A stretch of 64,000 nt of DNA from TH-plancto1 sp043777375 (GTDB lineage Bacteria > Planctomycetota > Planctomycetia > Planctomycetales > Planctomycetaceae). Numbering within the stretch: position 1 is the first letter of the stretch; every line of letters begins with the position of its first letter. The notes below the pieces were generated by a model that was not told where the DNA came from, ran no database searches, and worked only from the letters and a program-made list of their open reading frames with translations. This document shows positions 12,101 through 19,003 of this stretch, one piece after another. The DNA is taken from assembly GCA_043777375.1 (NCBI GenBank), contig JAYWHX010000014.1:1-64000 (forward strand). The letters run 5' to 3'. Both the position numbers and the translations under genes were made by a program.

Positions 12101-15100
12101 CCGAGGTATTCTGGTACTCGATCGACCGCAGCACATCGCGGAAGTCGGTGATCGCAGCCGAGAGTGGTGCGCCACCAGGAGTGACGGTCACGGTTGCGGT
12201 GCCAGCGGACAGCGTGATATCGATATCGAACATTTCGCCATTGACGGTGACCTGCTGAGTCGCGCTCGTGACGAGCGAGATCGCTGTCCCTCCGATGACC
12301 AGATTCTCACGGTTTCCATCAACGAGGCCGCTGACCGATAGAGTCAGGCTGGCCAGCGCGGTGTCGTCCATGTCAGTCATGGTTGACGAATTGACGACTG
12401 GGCTGGCGTCAATACTGACTGGGCCAGTCGACTCGCTGAATGAAGTCTCAAACGAACCGTCATCCACTCCGCCCGAAGTGTTGTTCGGGTCGAGATTCAA
12501 GACAGCGGGGTCATTGACGGAGGTGACATCAAATGTGATCGTGTTCGGCGATTGGTCGGTATCTAGAATCCCCCCCGTTTCCATCAGGGAGATGTTGTCC
12601 CAATTGCAGAGTGCAAAGCCAATACTTGATTTCTGGATCACCAGGTCAACAGCACCGCTGGTCGGAGCGATAAAGGTGTAGGTCACCTGCCGCCACTCTG
12701 GACTGTTTCCATCGACTCCCGAATGAAGACTTCCATTGGCGATGGCAGCAGCCTGTGCTGGCGCGCCCGTCGAATTATCGAACGCTCCATTGAAGGTCGC
12801 GTGATCGTACACGGACATGTCAAACACAGAAATGGCGAATGCCGCAGCATTGACGATGGCATAGCCGCTGACCGTATAGCTGGCACCGGGAGTCAGGCCA
12901 GATATGGTTTGGTAGACGTGACCCAGGTAGCCGAATTGATCACCAAACGGTGTATCAGTCGTAGAGGGATCGTCATCGCGATCGAGATTTGTACCCGACA
13001 ATGTATAGGTGAGGTTACCGGGCGACCCATTGATGGTCACCACGCGATTCCAACCTTCCAGACCCACGGGGTTGATCTCTGCCGCAGTCGGCGGAGTTGT
13101 CCCGAAGTAGGATGGGATGATCGTGGATGGAGAGGCGAAGATTGTGTCCTCAAGGCTGCCATTCGACACCAATTCTGTACTCGCTCCCCCATCGTCGATG
13201 ACCTGGAACGTGAACGAAGCCAGCCCTGCGCCATTCACATTTTCAGCGGGTGTCCACACCAAAGTTCCAATGTCAGCAACATCGATCACCTGCCCAACGC
13301 TCACGGGATTCCCAGCCAGTGTGAACACCCCCGCTGCCGGAAGAGTGGTAATGATCACTCGGTCGAAATTGTTCGCTGGTGATTCGAGGGGATCCGTGAA
13401 GCCAAAGTCAGAAGCGACGAACGTGTAAGACGTATCTTCATCCAGCGTAACAGTCTTGTCCGTGCCCGCTGGTGCATCGTTCACAGAGATGATCGAGATG
13501 TTCGCCACTGCGGGTGAACTCACAGCTCCGCCTGCATCGGTGGCCGTGAAGGTGAATGACCGAGTGCTACCCGAAGGAGTTGGGTCAGTGTTCAGATAGG
13601 TGATCGAGCGAATCAACGTCGTCAGGTCCGCTGGGGACATCGGCACTGCCGCCCCAGCGTTGTTCTCGATCGAGAACGTCCCCGTAGTCGCCACGTAGGC
13701 GATAACGAAAGTCGTCCCACCAACGACCGCCGTGTGCGTCGCATCCGCATTCAGAGTGAATGCCTGCCCGCCGATGGCGAGTGTCTCAAACGCCCCATCT
13801 GCCAGACCGGTGGCGACAATGTTTAGTAGGGTGATATCGTTCTCAGTGATGTCGCTCACTTCTGCGGAACCAGTTGCGAGACTGACAGCAGCATCTCCTT
13901 CCGTGAAAGTCACCGCGTTACCCCGCGTGACATCTCCTGCCGAGGCCGCTGAGTTCAAGTCGATGATTGATGGATCGTTGACCGACACGACATGCACGGT
14001 GGAGGTCGCTGTATTTGAGCTGTACGTCCCATCACTGACCTGCACAGTGACGATTCGATCTGTGGAGTCAGGAGTTTCCGTTGTATTCGAGAATGTGACT
14101 GCGGCGATCGCTGTCTGGTACACGGCCTTTGACGCGGATCCGGTGAACGTGACGATGGTCTCGCTGCCGACAGTGGTCAGTGTGTAGGCGATTCCGCCGA
14201 CAGACCCACTTGCAGCCGCTGATCCACTCACGAGTAGTTGGTCACCCGCCATTGTATTAGTCAACTTGATCACTGCAGACTGCATATTGGCACTGTCAGA
14301 ATCAGTGATCGTCAGTGCTGCGGCAGCGATGGGACTCGCTGTACCGTTCTCCGTAAACGTCGTCTCATAGTTCTGGTCATCTGCCCCGCCGCTGGTGTTT
14401 GCGGGGTCAAGATTCAAGACCGGAAATGGACTGATAACACGAATCGTGGAAAAGGCGGTGTTACTGTTCGTTGCGGAATCGTTGACCACGACAGTAATTG
14501 ACCGGTCGACGAGGCTGCCGGAAGTCAGTGCGTTGCTGAATCGTATATTGCTCAGCGCGGTCTGGTAAGCTGCTTCGGTGGCCGATCCAGATAAGGTTAA
14601 CGTGATTTCACCGGCGACGGATGTGTTGATACTCGAAGTGATGCCGGAAGGGAGAGAACCCGCCGCCAGCACATCGCCCAACTGGGCATTGGTGAGTTTG
14701 ACAGTGGCCGAATTGATGTTGGTCAACGTGTCGTAGTTATTGATGGCAATATCTGAGTCAACTATCGGAACACCCGTTGTCGTTAGAGGGTAGGTTCCGA
14801 GGTATCCGGTCCCGGCGAGGGTGTTGTCGCTGTTATCCAGATCGAGCGACAGCGACCCACCGAAGTAGTCGATGAATGCGACGCTGTCCCATTGATTGTC
14901 GAGGGCATCCGCAATTCGGAATGTGACGCTATAGGTCTGCCCCGGCGTGACTGCCAGAATTGTATCCAGTCGTGTCGTGACTCCATCGAGTGAAATATCT
15001 GAGACGATGCCGGTCGCCTCGTTGTTCCGGTTAAAGGCTGTGTTGACAAGATGATTGATCGTGTCGATCGAGACTTCCGTGTTTGTAGTTCCGGGTACGA

Positions 15101-16247
15101 TGGCCACATTTGTGTTCGAGTAGTTTCCGCCGCTTGGTCGGGGTCCACTCACAAGTACGGAGTAGTTGTCGTTGAAGCCAGTGTTGACGTATTCGTAATA
15201 CTCCTCAGAAGCGAAAATTGCGGCCAGGGCGATCTTGCTGGTCTGGGCGGTGAACTGAAACGTCAATGTGGCGATGTCGAACTCGCTGCCTGATGCAGCG
15301 CCAGACCCTGCTGTGCTCCAGAAATATGCGGCGTTGCCCGCTGTGACTCCGGCCAGATTTCCGGTCCCTAAGGCGACGCCGTCTTCGATTCCCAGATTTG
15401 ATCCGCTCGTATTAAAAGTTCCGGCAAAGTTGCCGCCTCCATTGGTCACAACTTGCGTGCCATTGATGACAGTAATGCCCTGGCCCCCTTCAGTCAGCAC
15501 GTTCACCAGAGTGGCAGCGTTCTGTCCGGTTGTGATACCGACCGTCAACAAATGATGCCACTCTTCCAATGTATGTTGGGACATGGGAATCGGAAGGGCA
15601 ATGATTCCCACCTGTGTTTCCAGATCCCAGTCTCCCCCGAGTGACTCCGCACCGGTTAGATCATCGCTGGCCGCAACATCAGCTCCCGTGACAACGCTAA
15701 TTTCCTCCAGCAACTGCCGACCAGACTCGCTGGCCCCGACATTGCACCCGTAGAACAGAATATCCGCATCTGCAGTGAGATGATTCCCCCAGCCTGCGAT
15801 CTCACCGACATGTTCTGGGAGAGTCGCTTGCGAGAGCCAAGTCGCCCCCAGCTTGATCTGCCCCGCTTTTCCGTGCGAAAGGACATGGATCGCGTCGTAC
15901 TGCCCCGTGGCCTGATTCAAGATGTCGGTGATCTGCGAAACACCGTCCGCATTCACGTCCAGGAACTGCACTTCGAATGATCGAGTGGGGTCAGCAGCCT
16001 GGAGATCCTGCAGAATGAGTTCCACATCGGGGACATCCGAGTTGATGAGTACCAGTTCGCGACTGGCTGCGACCGGGGCCTGATCGACAGCGGCCTGCGT
16101 CTGCTCGGGAGCTGGCTCTGCTTGCGCGGGTGTCTCTTCCGCGAGCGCTGCGGCATCGGGCACGGCATCAAACAGGAGGCGGTCTTCGAGCTGTTCCATC
16201 AGCAGGGTGCGGGGACGGAGCCAGTTGCTGGATTGACGACGGAACAT
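108..16247 (-). CDS. Giant LEPR-XLL/DUF4347/Ig-repeat surface protein
   Basis: Predicted 5,379-residue secreted or cell-surface protein, likely an adhesin or S-layer-like fibre. ATG 16247 is preferred over the upstream in-frame TTG (16265) because GGAG lies 8 nt before it. Order of parts: a basic N-terminus with QLEDRLLFDA (residues 19-28, LEPR-XLL type) and no clear hydrophobic signal core; DUF4347 (about 62-220) with HVLSHG and FYGCN; a choice-of-anchor L domain (about 235-470); cadherin-like repeats (about 475-2230) interrupted by a jelly-roll-like module near 1023-1226; about 28 Ig-like repeats of 85-110 residues (about 2230-5230); and a unique C-terminal tail of about 150 residues ending NPLNWL. 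It is divergent from the tolC/secA/HlyD/M50 genes, which suggests they export it. The adhesive role is inferred from domain type only. Confidence 0.9.
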   Translation of the reverse strand: MFRRQSSNWLRPRTLLMEQLEDRLLFDAVPDAAALAEETPAQAEPAPEQTQAAVDQAPVAASRELVLINSDVPDVELILQDLQAADPTRSFEVQFLDVNADGVSQITDILNQATGQYDAIHVLSHGKAGQIKLGATWLSQATLPEHVGEIAGWGNHLTADADILFYGCNVGASESGRQLLEEISVVTGADVAASDDLTGAESLGGDWDLETQVGIIALPIPMSQHTLEEWHHLLTVGITTGQNAATLVNVLTEGGQGITVINGTQVVTNGGGNFAGTFNTSGSNLGIEDGVALGTGNLAGVTAGNAAYFWSTAGSGAASGSEFDIATLTFQFTAQTSKIALAAIFASEEYYEYVNTGFNDNYSVLVSGPRPSGGNYSNTNVAIVPGTTNTEVSIDTINHLVNTAFNRNNEATGIVSDISLDGVTTRLDTILAVTPGQTYSVTFRIADALDNQWDSVAFIDYFGGSLSLDLDNSDNTLAGTGYLGTYPLTTTGVPIVDSDIAINNYDTLTNINSATVKLTNAQLGDVLAAGSLPSGITSSINTSVAGEITLTLSGSATEAAYQTALSNIRFSNALTSGSLVDRSITVVVNDSATNSNTAFSTIRVISPFPVLNLDPANTSGGADDQNYETTFTENGTASPIAAAALTITDSDSANMQSAVIKLTNTMAGDQLLVSGSAAASGSVGGIAYTLTTVGSETIVTFTGSASKAVYQTAIAAVTFSNTTETPDSTDRIVTVQVSDGTYSSNTATSTVHVVSVNDPSIIDLNSAASAGDVTRGNAVTFTEGDAAVSLATGSAEVSDITENDITLLNIVATGLADGAFETLAIGGQAFTLNADATHTAVVGGTTFVIAYVATTGTFSIENNAGAAVPMSPADLTTLIRSITYLNTDPTPSGSTRSFTFTATDAGGAVSSPAVANISIISVNDAPAGTDKTVTLDEDTSYTFVASDFGFTDPLESPANNFDRVIITTLPAAGVFTLAGNPVSVGQVIDVADIGTLVWTPAENVNGAGLASFTFQVIDDGGASTELVSNGSLEDTIFASPSTIIPSYFGTTPPTAAEINPVGLEGWNRVVTINGSPGNLTYTLSGTNLDRDDDPSTTDTPFGDQFGYLGHVYQTISGLTPGASYTVSGYAIVNAAAFAISVFDMSVYDHATFNGAFDNSTGAPAQAAAIANGSLHSGVDGNSPEWRQVTYTFIAPTSGAVDLVIQKSSIGFALCNWDNISLMETGGILDTDQSPNTITFDVTSVNDPAVLNLDPNNTSGGVDDGSFETSFSESTGPVSIDASPVVNSSTMTDMDDTALASLTLSVSGLVDGNRENLVIGGTAISLVTSATQQVTVNGEMFDIDITLSAGTATVTVTPGGAPLSAAITDFRDVLRSIEYQNTSVEATHGDRVISISAVDAGGATSNTVTSTVHVLNQFTAPSAVTGPEDQVGGISLGIVNSVAAAPFTIDLSGAPTGTTLSAGTDLGGGLWSVPAASIATLSVVSPTNYSGNYNVVVTNGLESETVAVTVTPVADTPILSTVDAIDDEDTVGVSLAGHIAVVLGDNDGSEVLTLEIGNIPAGYVLTDGTNTYTSPADGSTAVVTGWNLATLFYIPTPDGNGETTLSVLATATESDGSIATNSDTITITINPVNDPPVFTNLVPSVTFTETQVNGGPQLIDIDVSVTDIDSPHFNGGSLTIDYSVGGGAEDSLSIQNQGTGPGQIGFDGTNVTFGGVVIWTISAGQDGANGSPLVINFNTNATPAAVEALIQNLTYANSSDTPAAARTIEVTIDDGGSENELASLSTVINVTPVNDVPVLDLSTVAAGTGYANLFTENGPAIAVTHSTVLVSDPDDFNIESALVVLTNAQAGDVLLFASSLPGGINAVIDTGVSGIVTITLTGSATLADYQTSLAALRFENTSDTPSTTPRVIEITINDGNANSNTSTSTISVEPTNDPPAIADLNSITFTESAVNSGPQLVDISVSVTDTDSLNLNGGTLTISYDVMDAGSTDDQLSFMDIGTGPGLIGFSGTTITYGGVVIGTVRTGSDGSDGSDLIIDFTANATPGAVDALLQSLTYANSDDTPAATRTITAVVTDGDGGTSNTATSQITITAENDPPVITATGSPTYTQDRPEVVVAPTVTVSDVDDTLIESATVTISNIDRTNDLLTLTPAAQAAATLAGIVVTAYNPATGELTLSGAASPADYEAVLAGIQFSSSSGTPTDRVISYVVNDGSDSSNVANVTVDYTADTIAPNKPVITAISDDTGPSSTDGFTSDNTLTISGTAEPNSTLDLFLDGVSLGTVAVDGAGNWSFDHTGTTLADGPYVLTATSTDAADNTSVLSDPFAIVVDTNTGTGTLIQGPVVSAISLDSGASGTDAVTSDNTLIISGTAQPNSSVEVFIDGVSIGTVMADGAGLWSIDHTSATLPDATYELTAVQTDPAGNIATSPIYVAVVDTDNPEPPVVTAISNDTGSSSTDAFTSDNTLIFSGTAEANSLVEVFLDGVSIGTVMADGAGLWSLDYTATVLADGPYVLTATSTDDAGNVSDLSAPFDFVVDTNTGTGSIAALPLISSMSDDTGVSATDEYTSDNTLEFSGTGQPNSVLELFLDGVSIGTTNIDAAGNWTFDYTSVVLPDGDYVLTGVQTDLAGNVTSPSPDFAFTVDSDAVSGPHTTVPTVTAISIDSGASGTDEYTNDNTLVFSGSADPNASVEVYLDGVSIGTTTADASGNWSFDYTTTVLDDGDYEVSVEQTDQAGNLSSSVDLPFTVDTNDSAGPHAMETPTVVSLATNNTRSTLTGEYDSGDAVELSVTVNSVTYVLGTDPQLTAVGDTWTLNLSVGVVAGLPEDIYSVTTTSTDLAGNSLTDVTTAELLIDLTAPAAPTIDGPIEGDDIINAAEDDDAAITGTGEPNTTLTLTVDDGNPLTPPVTINVLVDAMGNWTVPVAGLNLSGLDDGPLTVKAFTTDAAGNISPTATATPVHDTVTEAVVITGPVEGDDIVNEVEVGDVLVTGTAEPNSTVTVSISDGVNPPVEVIVTTDSTGNWTIAGQEVNLSGLNEGPLTITATAVDEAGNPPSLDTHDIVLDTIAPSIDPMDPNALTITTPIEGDNTANAAEDNDVLLTGTSEPNSIVTLTVSDPSGHTVTVTAITDPMGVWTILGDELDLSSFDQGTLDVSATATDLAGNTSDPVITTFEHDSLIAVTITGPVMGDDRLSDDEDDAVLVTGTTDPNASVEVTLTDGTGNTVTVTVMADGAGLWSIAGQEVDLSGFDLGTITITAIATDLAGNVSTTASHLIDHDSIDPAPPTVNTLVTNDQTPTLTGTWDDATASELEVTVNGVIYVLGTNPQLTTDGSGNWTLNLNGQPLLPGSVYDVSVVSSDEAGNSSNDSTANELTVDVTPPVRPTVNILVTNDVTPTITGTWAAGDATILQVVVNGFTYIRDLNNPAASDPQLTANPDGTWSLNLDGEPALNPGRYNVSASNWDPANNRSNDNTTNEVTIDVTAPLAAVNPPNLTTPTDTGSSNTDDLTGNNTPTFSGNGGEPGSTATIYAQPVDENGDPTGPPVAIGIATTGPTGLYSVPTNPGNPLADGPYLITVTFTDPAGNESDQSPSLAIIVDTTDPLDLLITNADTSTIEGDHVVNLAESPDVTIAGSGAEPTSTVSVVITDSIGNELGPIAATVNADGTWTIPDQDFSGLTDGPITVVATETDNAGNEGPGVSTTLTLDRTPPVAPPLVDMTDATDSAGASVSDDLTNDQTPTFTAPARTGVAGDVVAIYVDGELVATGIVALDGSYEVTPTAPIAEGPHDVTASFTDPAGNEGPESPILAIIIDITEPSQLAIDAPVMEDDFSNADEAPVTVVSGMGVEPTSTVEVTFTDSMGNSVGPVAATVNPDGTWTIAPTDITSLLDGPITVSVIEEDAAGNLSEPVTSSFTLDTTPPEAALIAPNLTDPTDTGVSDTDDNTANNAPTFDAPAGTGEPGSTVTLYVTPLDVNGDPTGPPVAVGTALVNEDGSYTVSVDPMNPLADGPYDVTVTFTDIAGNEGPQSPALAIIVDTTEPVAALIAPNLTDATDSGSSNTDDLTNVTTPTFDAPVETGEPGSTVTLYVTPLDENGDPTGPPVAVGTAIVNVDGSYTVSVDPMNPLADGPYDVTVTFTDLAGNEGPQSPALAIVVDTTAPTTDPAAVDPLTISTPIEVDNIVNAVEVVDVLVMGTAEPNSVIDVTIDDGNPLTDPVTVSVTTDAEGVWTILSNEVDLSTLDDGVLTVSATATDAAGNTSETVTAEIMKDTVAPEAAPIAPNLTDPTDSGSSSTDDLTNVTTPTFDSPAGTGEPGSTVTLYVTPLDENGDPTGPPVAVGTAIVNADGSYTVSVDPMNPLTDGPYDVTVSFTDVAGNEGPQSPDLAIVVDTTEPTELAIDGPVTTDNVVNGAEAPTTVISGTGAEPTSTVEVMLTDSEGNELGPISATVNPDGTWTIPATDISSLLDGPITVTATETDAAGNVAEPVTSSFTLDTTPPPAPPIVDLTSPTDSGTSETDDLTNDNTPDFSAPPGTGTEGDTVTIYATPLDETGEPTGPPVAIGTGIVNEDGSYTVTVDPQADGPYDITATFTDPAGNESEPSEPLAVVIDTTEPEAALIAPNLTDLTDSGESDTDDLTNDNTPTFDAPAGTGEPGSTVTLYVDGEPVGTALVNSDGSYSVSVPLGSPLTEGPHDVAVSFTDPAGNEGPLSPSLEFIIDTTAPDGLGIDGPVTTDNVVNLTESPVVALTGTGAEPGSTVSVTLTDSEGNVLGPIAATVNLDGTWTVPATDISTLVDGPITITATETDEAGNVGEPVTSAFDKDTTPPNALTPPNLVDESDSGSVSEDELTNDTTPTFNGPAGSGEPGSTVTLYIDGEPVGTAIVNPDGSYEVTVDPGSALADVPHDVTVTYTDPAGNEGPLSPVLAIIVDTTAPDGLVINGPVTPDDVVNAAEQVAVVVGGTGVEPTSTVLVTFTDGAGNTVGPVAAIVSPDGTWTIPPTDMTALVDGPITVSAVETDAAGNAGDPVNSTFTLDSTPPTAAPTAPDLIDASDSGTSSTDDLTNDNTPAFSGPAGSGEPGSTVTLYVDGLPVGTAIVNPDGSYTVSVDPDSPLNDGAHAVTVTFTDPVGNLGPQSPVLTIVVDTTDPVGVVVDLTFPDNLSGTGEPGTVITLLDRDGDPILDQSGQPVMTTVGPDGKWTLTGMFPQLSNEDEVTVVSTDGAGNSSSTPVTVAFFGFDSFNNLSGPSNQFAPQAWSHSEVVLSRLLLELGSNPILSGIARPGTQLVARIYSVDGSVLAESRAIADSAGNWMVRLPANLPSDAPRIVIEHVSTGQVPLGSSGFQLSEQTYSQLQFASTYGFQSTANGVLGATAGESLAADHRENLNPLNWL
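560..9570 (-). repeat. Tandem Ig-like coding repeat array
   Basis: About 28 repeats of roughly 255-330 bp encode Ig-like domains marked by phrases such as AGNWSFDY, DGPYVLTATSTD and DLAGNVS. In the C-terminal half, two variants largely alternate: type A begins like IAPNLTDPTDSGSSNTDD and type B like AIDGPVTTDNVVN. This looks like duplication of a two-domain unit. Neighbouring copies are close at the DNA level, so collapse or expansion is possible in assembly or evolution. Confidence 0.85.
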
Positions 16248-17031
16248 GCGAGAATCTCCGGACAAAGGGTTGAGCGTTGGCGAGCGTCCGGCGTGAGCCG
16301 GATGGTATTTCTGGGGAGTTCGAGTGAGCGTTGGGATCGAGCAGGATGTTGCTGATCACCACATTTTCATTTCAGTGACGAATGGAAAGCAGGAACGTAA
16401 TTCGTTGCGGTGGATCGTCGACAAGCAGCTGTTCCGATTGCGGTACCACTTGGAGCGGAACACGATCTGGGCGACTTTCAGAGACCAGACCACGTGCGTG
16501 GACTTGCACCTGTGTGCTCGTGTCAAACCTAGTGCGAGGTCGTGTGTTTCTGGTCATGTTTCATTCCGGCAGCATGAGGTGCAGTGTGAACACGCAAGTC
16601 TGAGTCGGCGTGCCTGTACAGCATCCGAATCCTGTGTATGACGCCGAGAATCAGCGTGTTGGGCTTCGTGCGCAGAGCCGCTGCCACGGGCCACCTCGTT
16701 CACTATTTCCCCATCGGCAAAGCTTGCCGAGATGTTGGAATCGGAGAGGGCTGCTCACGCCAGAATCAGATCATCAGAGTCTTGATTCGCTGCCGTGAGG
16801 TGTTGCACTGCAAGCCCCTCCAAGTGCCGTAAAGCCGCTTGCCAAGCCCCGGAACGTCGGCTGGGATTGCCGATCTCCCCTGTGTCCTGACCGCGAGTCC
16901 GCTGGGGTGGCGATCCCTGCGTTCTGGTTCTGCCGGACCTCCCAGACCAGAGGCGATCTGCCTCAATCCGGCATCACTAGTCACACACCGCAGCCAGAGT
17001 TGATCGAACCATTCTGATCCAGGGGGTAGTC
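16248..17031. other. Divergent intergenic region, giant gene/tolC-like
   Basis: About 780 bp separate the giant minus-strand gene from the plus-strand tolC-like gene. It must contain the promoters for both. Several short reading frames cross it on both strands, but none has a convincing ribosome-binding site or recognisable protein. I see no clear sigma-70 or sigma-54 box and no strong hairpin. The length leaves room for regulator sites or a 5' leader. Confidence 0.5.
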
Positions 17032-18810
17032 ATGTTTCTGTTCCAGCGCGGCTCGATGAAGTCGCGAACTCACGGTGTTTTTAACTGGGTCTTGAACCTG
17101 GTCGGCGGAGCAGTCGCCCTTGGTGCGGTCGGCTACTGTCCGGCGGATGAGCTCCAAACGATCACGGTCGCGACTCAACAGACTAGCCCCTCGACGACCG
17201 CCAGTCGGGTTCGCACAGCTGAGGATCAATCCGTCGATCAAGGACTTGATATCGCCGACGCTCCCTGGTGGGACACGGATGTGCATGAGTCGATGCAGAG
17301 CCAGGCGTCTTCGATGCCAATGACTCTCCAGCAGACGATCTGGTATGCACTGAACAATTCGGCTCAGATTCAGGTCTTCAGTGACTTGCCGCTGATTCGT
17401 GAGCAGGCAATCACCGAGGCCGACGCCTATTTTGACTGGAACGCCTTCTTCGACACCCGCTGGGATGACCTCAACAATCCGGTGGGCAGTACACTGACCA
17501 CCGGTGGAGGAAAGTCCCGCTACCTCAACAACCAGTACAGCTTCTCGGCTGGACTGCGTCGCAAGAACGAAGTGGGTGGCCAATTCGAGGTCGCTCAGCA
17601 GTTTGGAACTCAGAACACAAACTCGAATTTCTTTGTTCCCAACAACCAGGGCACCGCGAGACTTTCACTCAGCTATACCCAACCACTGCTTCGTGGTCGT
17701 GGTGAAGAGTACAACCGCAGTCTGTTCGTTCTGGCCAACATCGATACGCAAGCGGCACAGCACGAATTTCATCGTGAGCTACAAGGCCAGCTGGTCGAAG
17801 TAACCCGTGCGTACTGGGGGATCTACCTGGAGCGGGCATCGCTGATTCAGAAATATCGCCTGTACGAAGCCAGTACCAAGATCCTGAAGGACTTGGAAGC
17901 CCGTGCGGATATTGACGCGAATCAGAGCGTTATCCTGCGGGCTCGTGCGGCAGTGGCGGGACGGAGAGCGGAGTTGGTCCGTGCTCGCACGGCAGTCAAG
18001 AATGCAGAGACTCGTTTGCGAGGATTGGTCAACGCCTCAGAATTGGGCGATGGGCAGACCACCGAATTGATTCCAGGCGATGCACCACTGCGAGCGATCT
18101 ATGCGGTCGATGTGGCCTCGAACATGCAAATCGCTCTGCAATCGCGTCCCGAAATCAACCAAGCCATGAAGGAGATGCAGGCCGCCTGCGTGCGACTGAA
18201 TATGTCGAAGCACGAAATGCTGCCGACTCTGAACCTGATTGCCGAGACCTACGTCGCTGGGTTGCGAGGGGATTACGATGTGGGACAAGCCTACAACGAC
18301 CAATTCGCTGTCGGTGCCCCGAGCTACTCCGTGGGGCTGCAATTTGAAGTTCCCATCGGTCGACGACTGTCACAGGCTCGATTGACCCGCCGAGAGATTG
18401 AACTTCGCCAAGTCCGAAATCAGTTCCGCTCTGTGACTGAAACGATCAAGGTCGAAGTCGAAGTAGCCACCCGCGAAGTCGAGACCGCTTTCAAGGAAAT
18501 GCTGGCCAAGCAGCAGCAAATTGCCGCCACCACATCCGATGCCGCATCCATCGCCAATCGCTGGGAGATGCTGCCCGGAGCCGACGGCACAGCAGCAGTC
18601 GTTCTAGATCAACTGTTAAGAGCCCAGGAGCGACAGACAGCTGCGGAGAATGATTTCCTGATGGCGGAGCTAACTTACAACCTGGCTCTGACGAACTTGA
18701 AGAAGAGCACGGGGGAACTTCTCCAATCTGAGATGATCACCGAGGGGCGGGTCTGCGAGTGCGGAACACCTCGGACAATTCTGGAGAAGCCGATCCTAGT
18801 GACGGAGTAG
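17032..18810 (+). CDS. TolC-family outer-membrane channel protein
   Basis: 592-residue member of the TolC/outer-membrane efflux protein family, which forms trimeric channel-tunnels that join inner-membrane exporters to the outside. A hydrophobic stretch near residues 17-36 fits a signal sequence. The rest shows the family pattern: an N-terminal segment MTLQQTIWYALNNS, a beta-strand-rich part ending in SLSYTQPLLRGRG, then long helices rich in Ala, Glu and Gln (about 240-330 and 430-570). It stands first in the plus-strand group with the secA-like and HlyD-type genes, so it probably supplies the outer-membrane exit. A terminator-like structure follows, so it may be transcribed more strongly than the genes behind it. 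A later in-frame ATG eight codons in is a possible alternative start. Confidence 0.88.
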   Translation: MFLFQRGSMKSRTHGVFNWVLNLVGGAVALGAVGYCPADELQTITVATQQTSPSTTASRVRTAEDQSVDQGLDIADAPWWDTDVHESMQSQASSMPMTLQQTIWYALNNSAQIQVFSDLPLIREQAITEADAYFDWNAFFDTRWDDLNNPVGSTLTTGGGKSRYLNNQYSFSAGLRRKNEVGGQFEVAQQFGTQNTNSNFFVPNNQGTARLSLSYTQPLLRGRGEEYNRSLFVLANIDTQAAQHEFHRELQGQLVEVTRAYWGIYLERASLIQKYRLYEASTKILKDLEARADIDANQSVILRARAAVAGRRAELVRARTAVKNAETRLRGLVNASELGDGQTTELIPGDAPLRAIYAVDVASNMQIALQSRPEINQAMKEMQAACVRLNMSKHEMLPTLNLIAETYVAGLRGDYDVGQAYNDQFAVGAPSYSVGLQFEVPIGRRLSQARLTRREIELRQVRNQFRSVTETIKVEVEVATREVETAFKEMLAKQQQIAATTSDAASIANRWEMLPGADGTAAVVLDQLLRAQERQTAAENDFLMAELTYNLALTNLKKSTGELLQSEMITEGRVCECGTPRTILEKPILVTE

Positions 18811-18856
18811 AGATTTGAGCTGCATCACCTTGACTTGGCGGTCGAGGGGACCGCTG

Positions 18857-18948
18857 CCGCCCTGTCGAGATGGATCTGGATCGTCGTGGAACTCAGGCCC
18901 GCGTTTCACACGTATCGATCAGATTCACTCGACAGGGCGGTATTTTTT
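18857..18948 (+). terminator. Long-loop terminator or attenuator
   Basis: CCGCCCTGTCGAG (18857-18869) pairs perfectly with CTCGACAGGGCGG (18928-18940). The 13-bp stem encloses a 58-nt loop and is followed directly by TATTTTTT. It lies between the tolC-like and secA-like genes. The T-run supports intrinsic termination. The large loop could hold an alternative fold or binding site, so partial read-through control is possible. Confidence 0.7.
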
Positions 18949-19003
18949 CAGTCGCCATTCGAAGGCGGATTGGAATTGCTGAACACTCACTCAGGGGAAC
19001 GCG

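Noticed and set aside
198..16000. Many plus-strand reading frames opposite the giant gene, with phrases like TVLPGSPVPAG
   Set aside because: They are complements of the repeated Ig-domain code, recur with the same period, and have no independent start signals or homology.
16266..17031. Short reading frames in the giant gene/tolC-like gap
   Set aside because: They overlap on both strands, lack start signals and show no protein-like conservation that I recognise.
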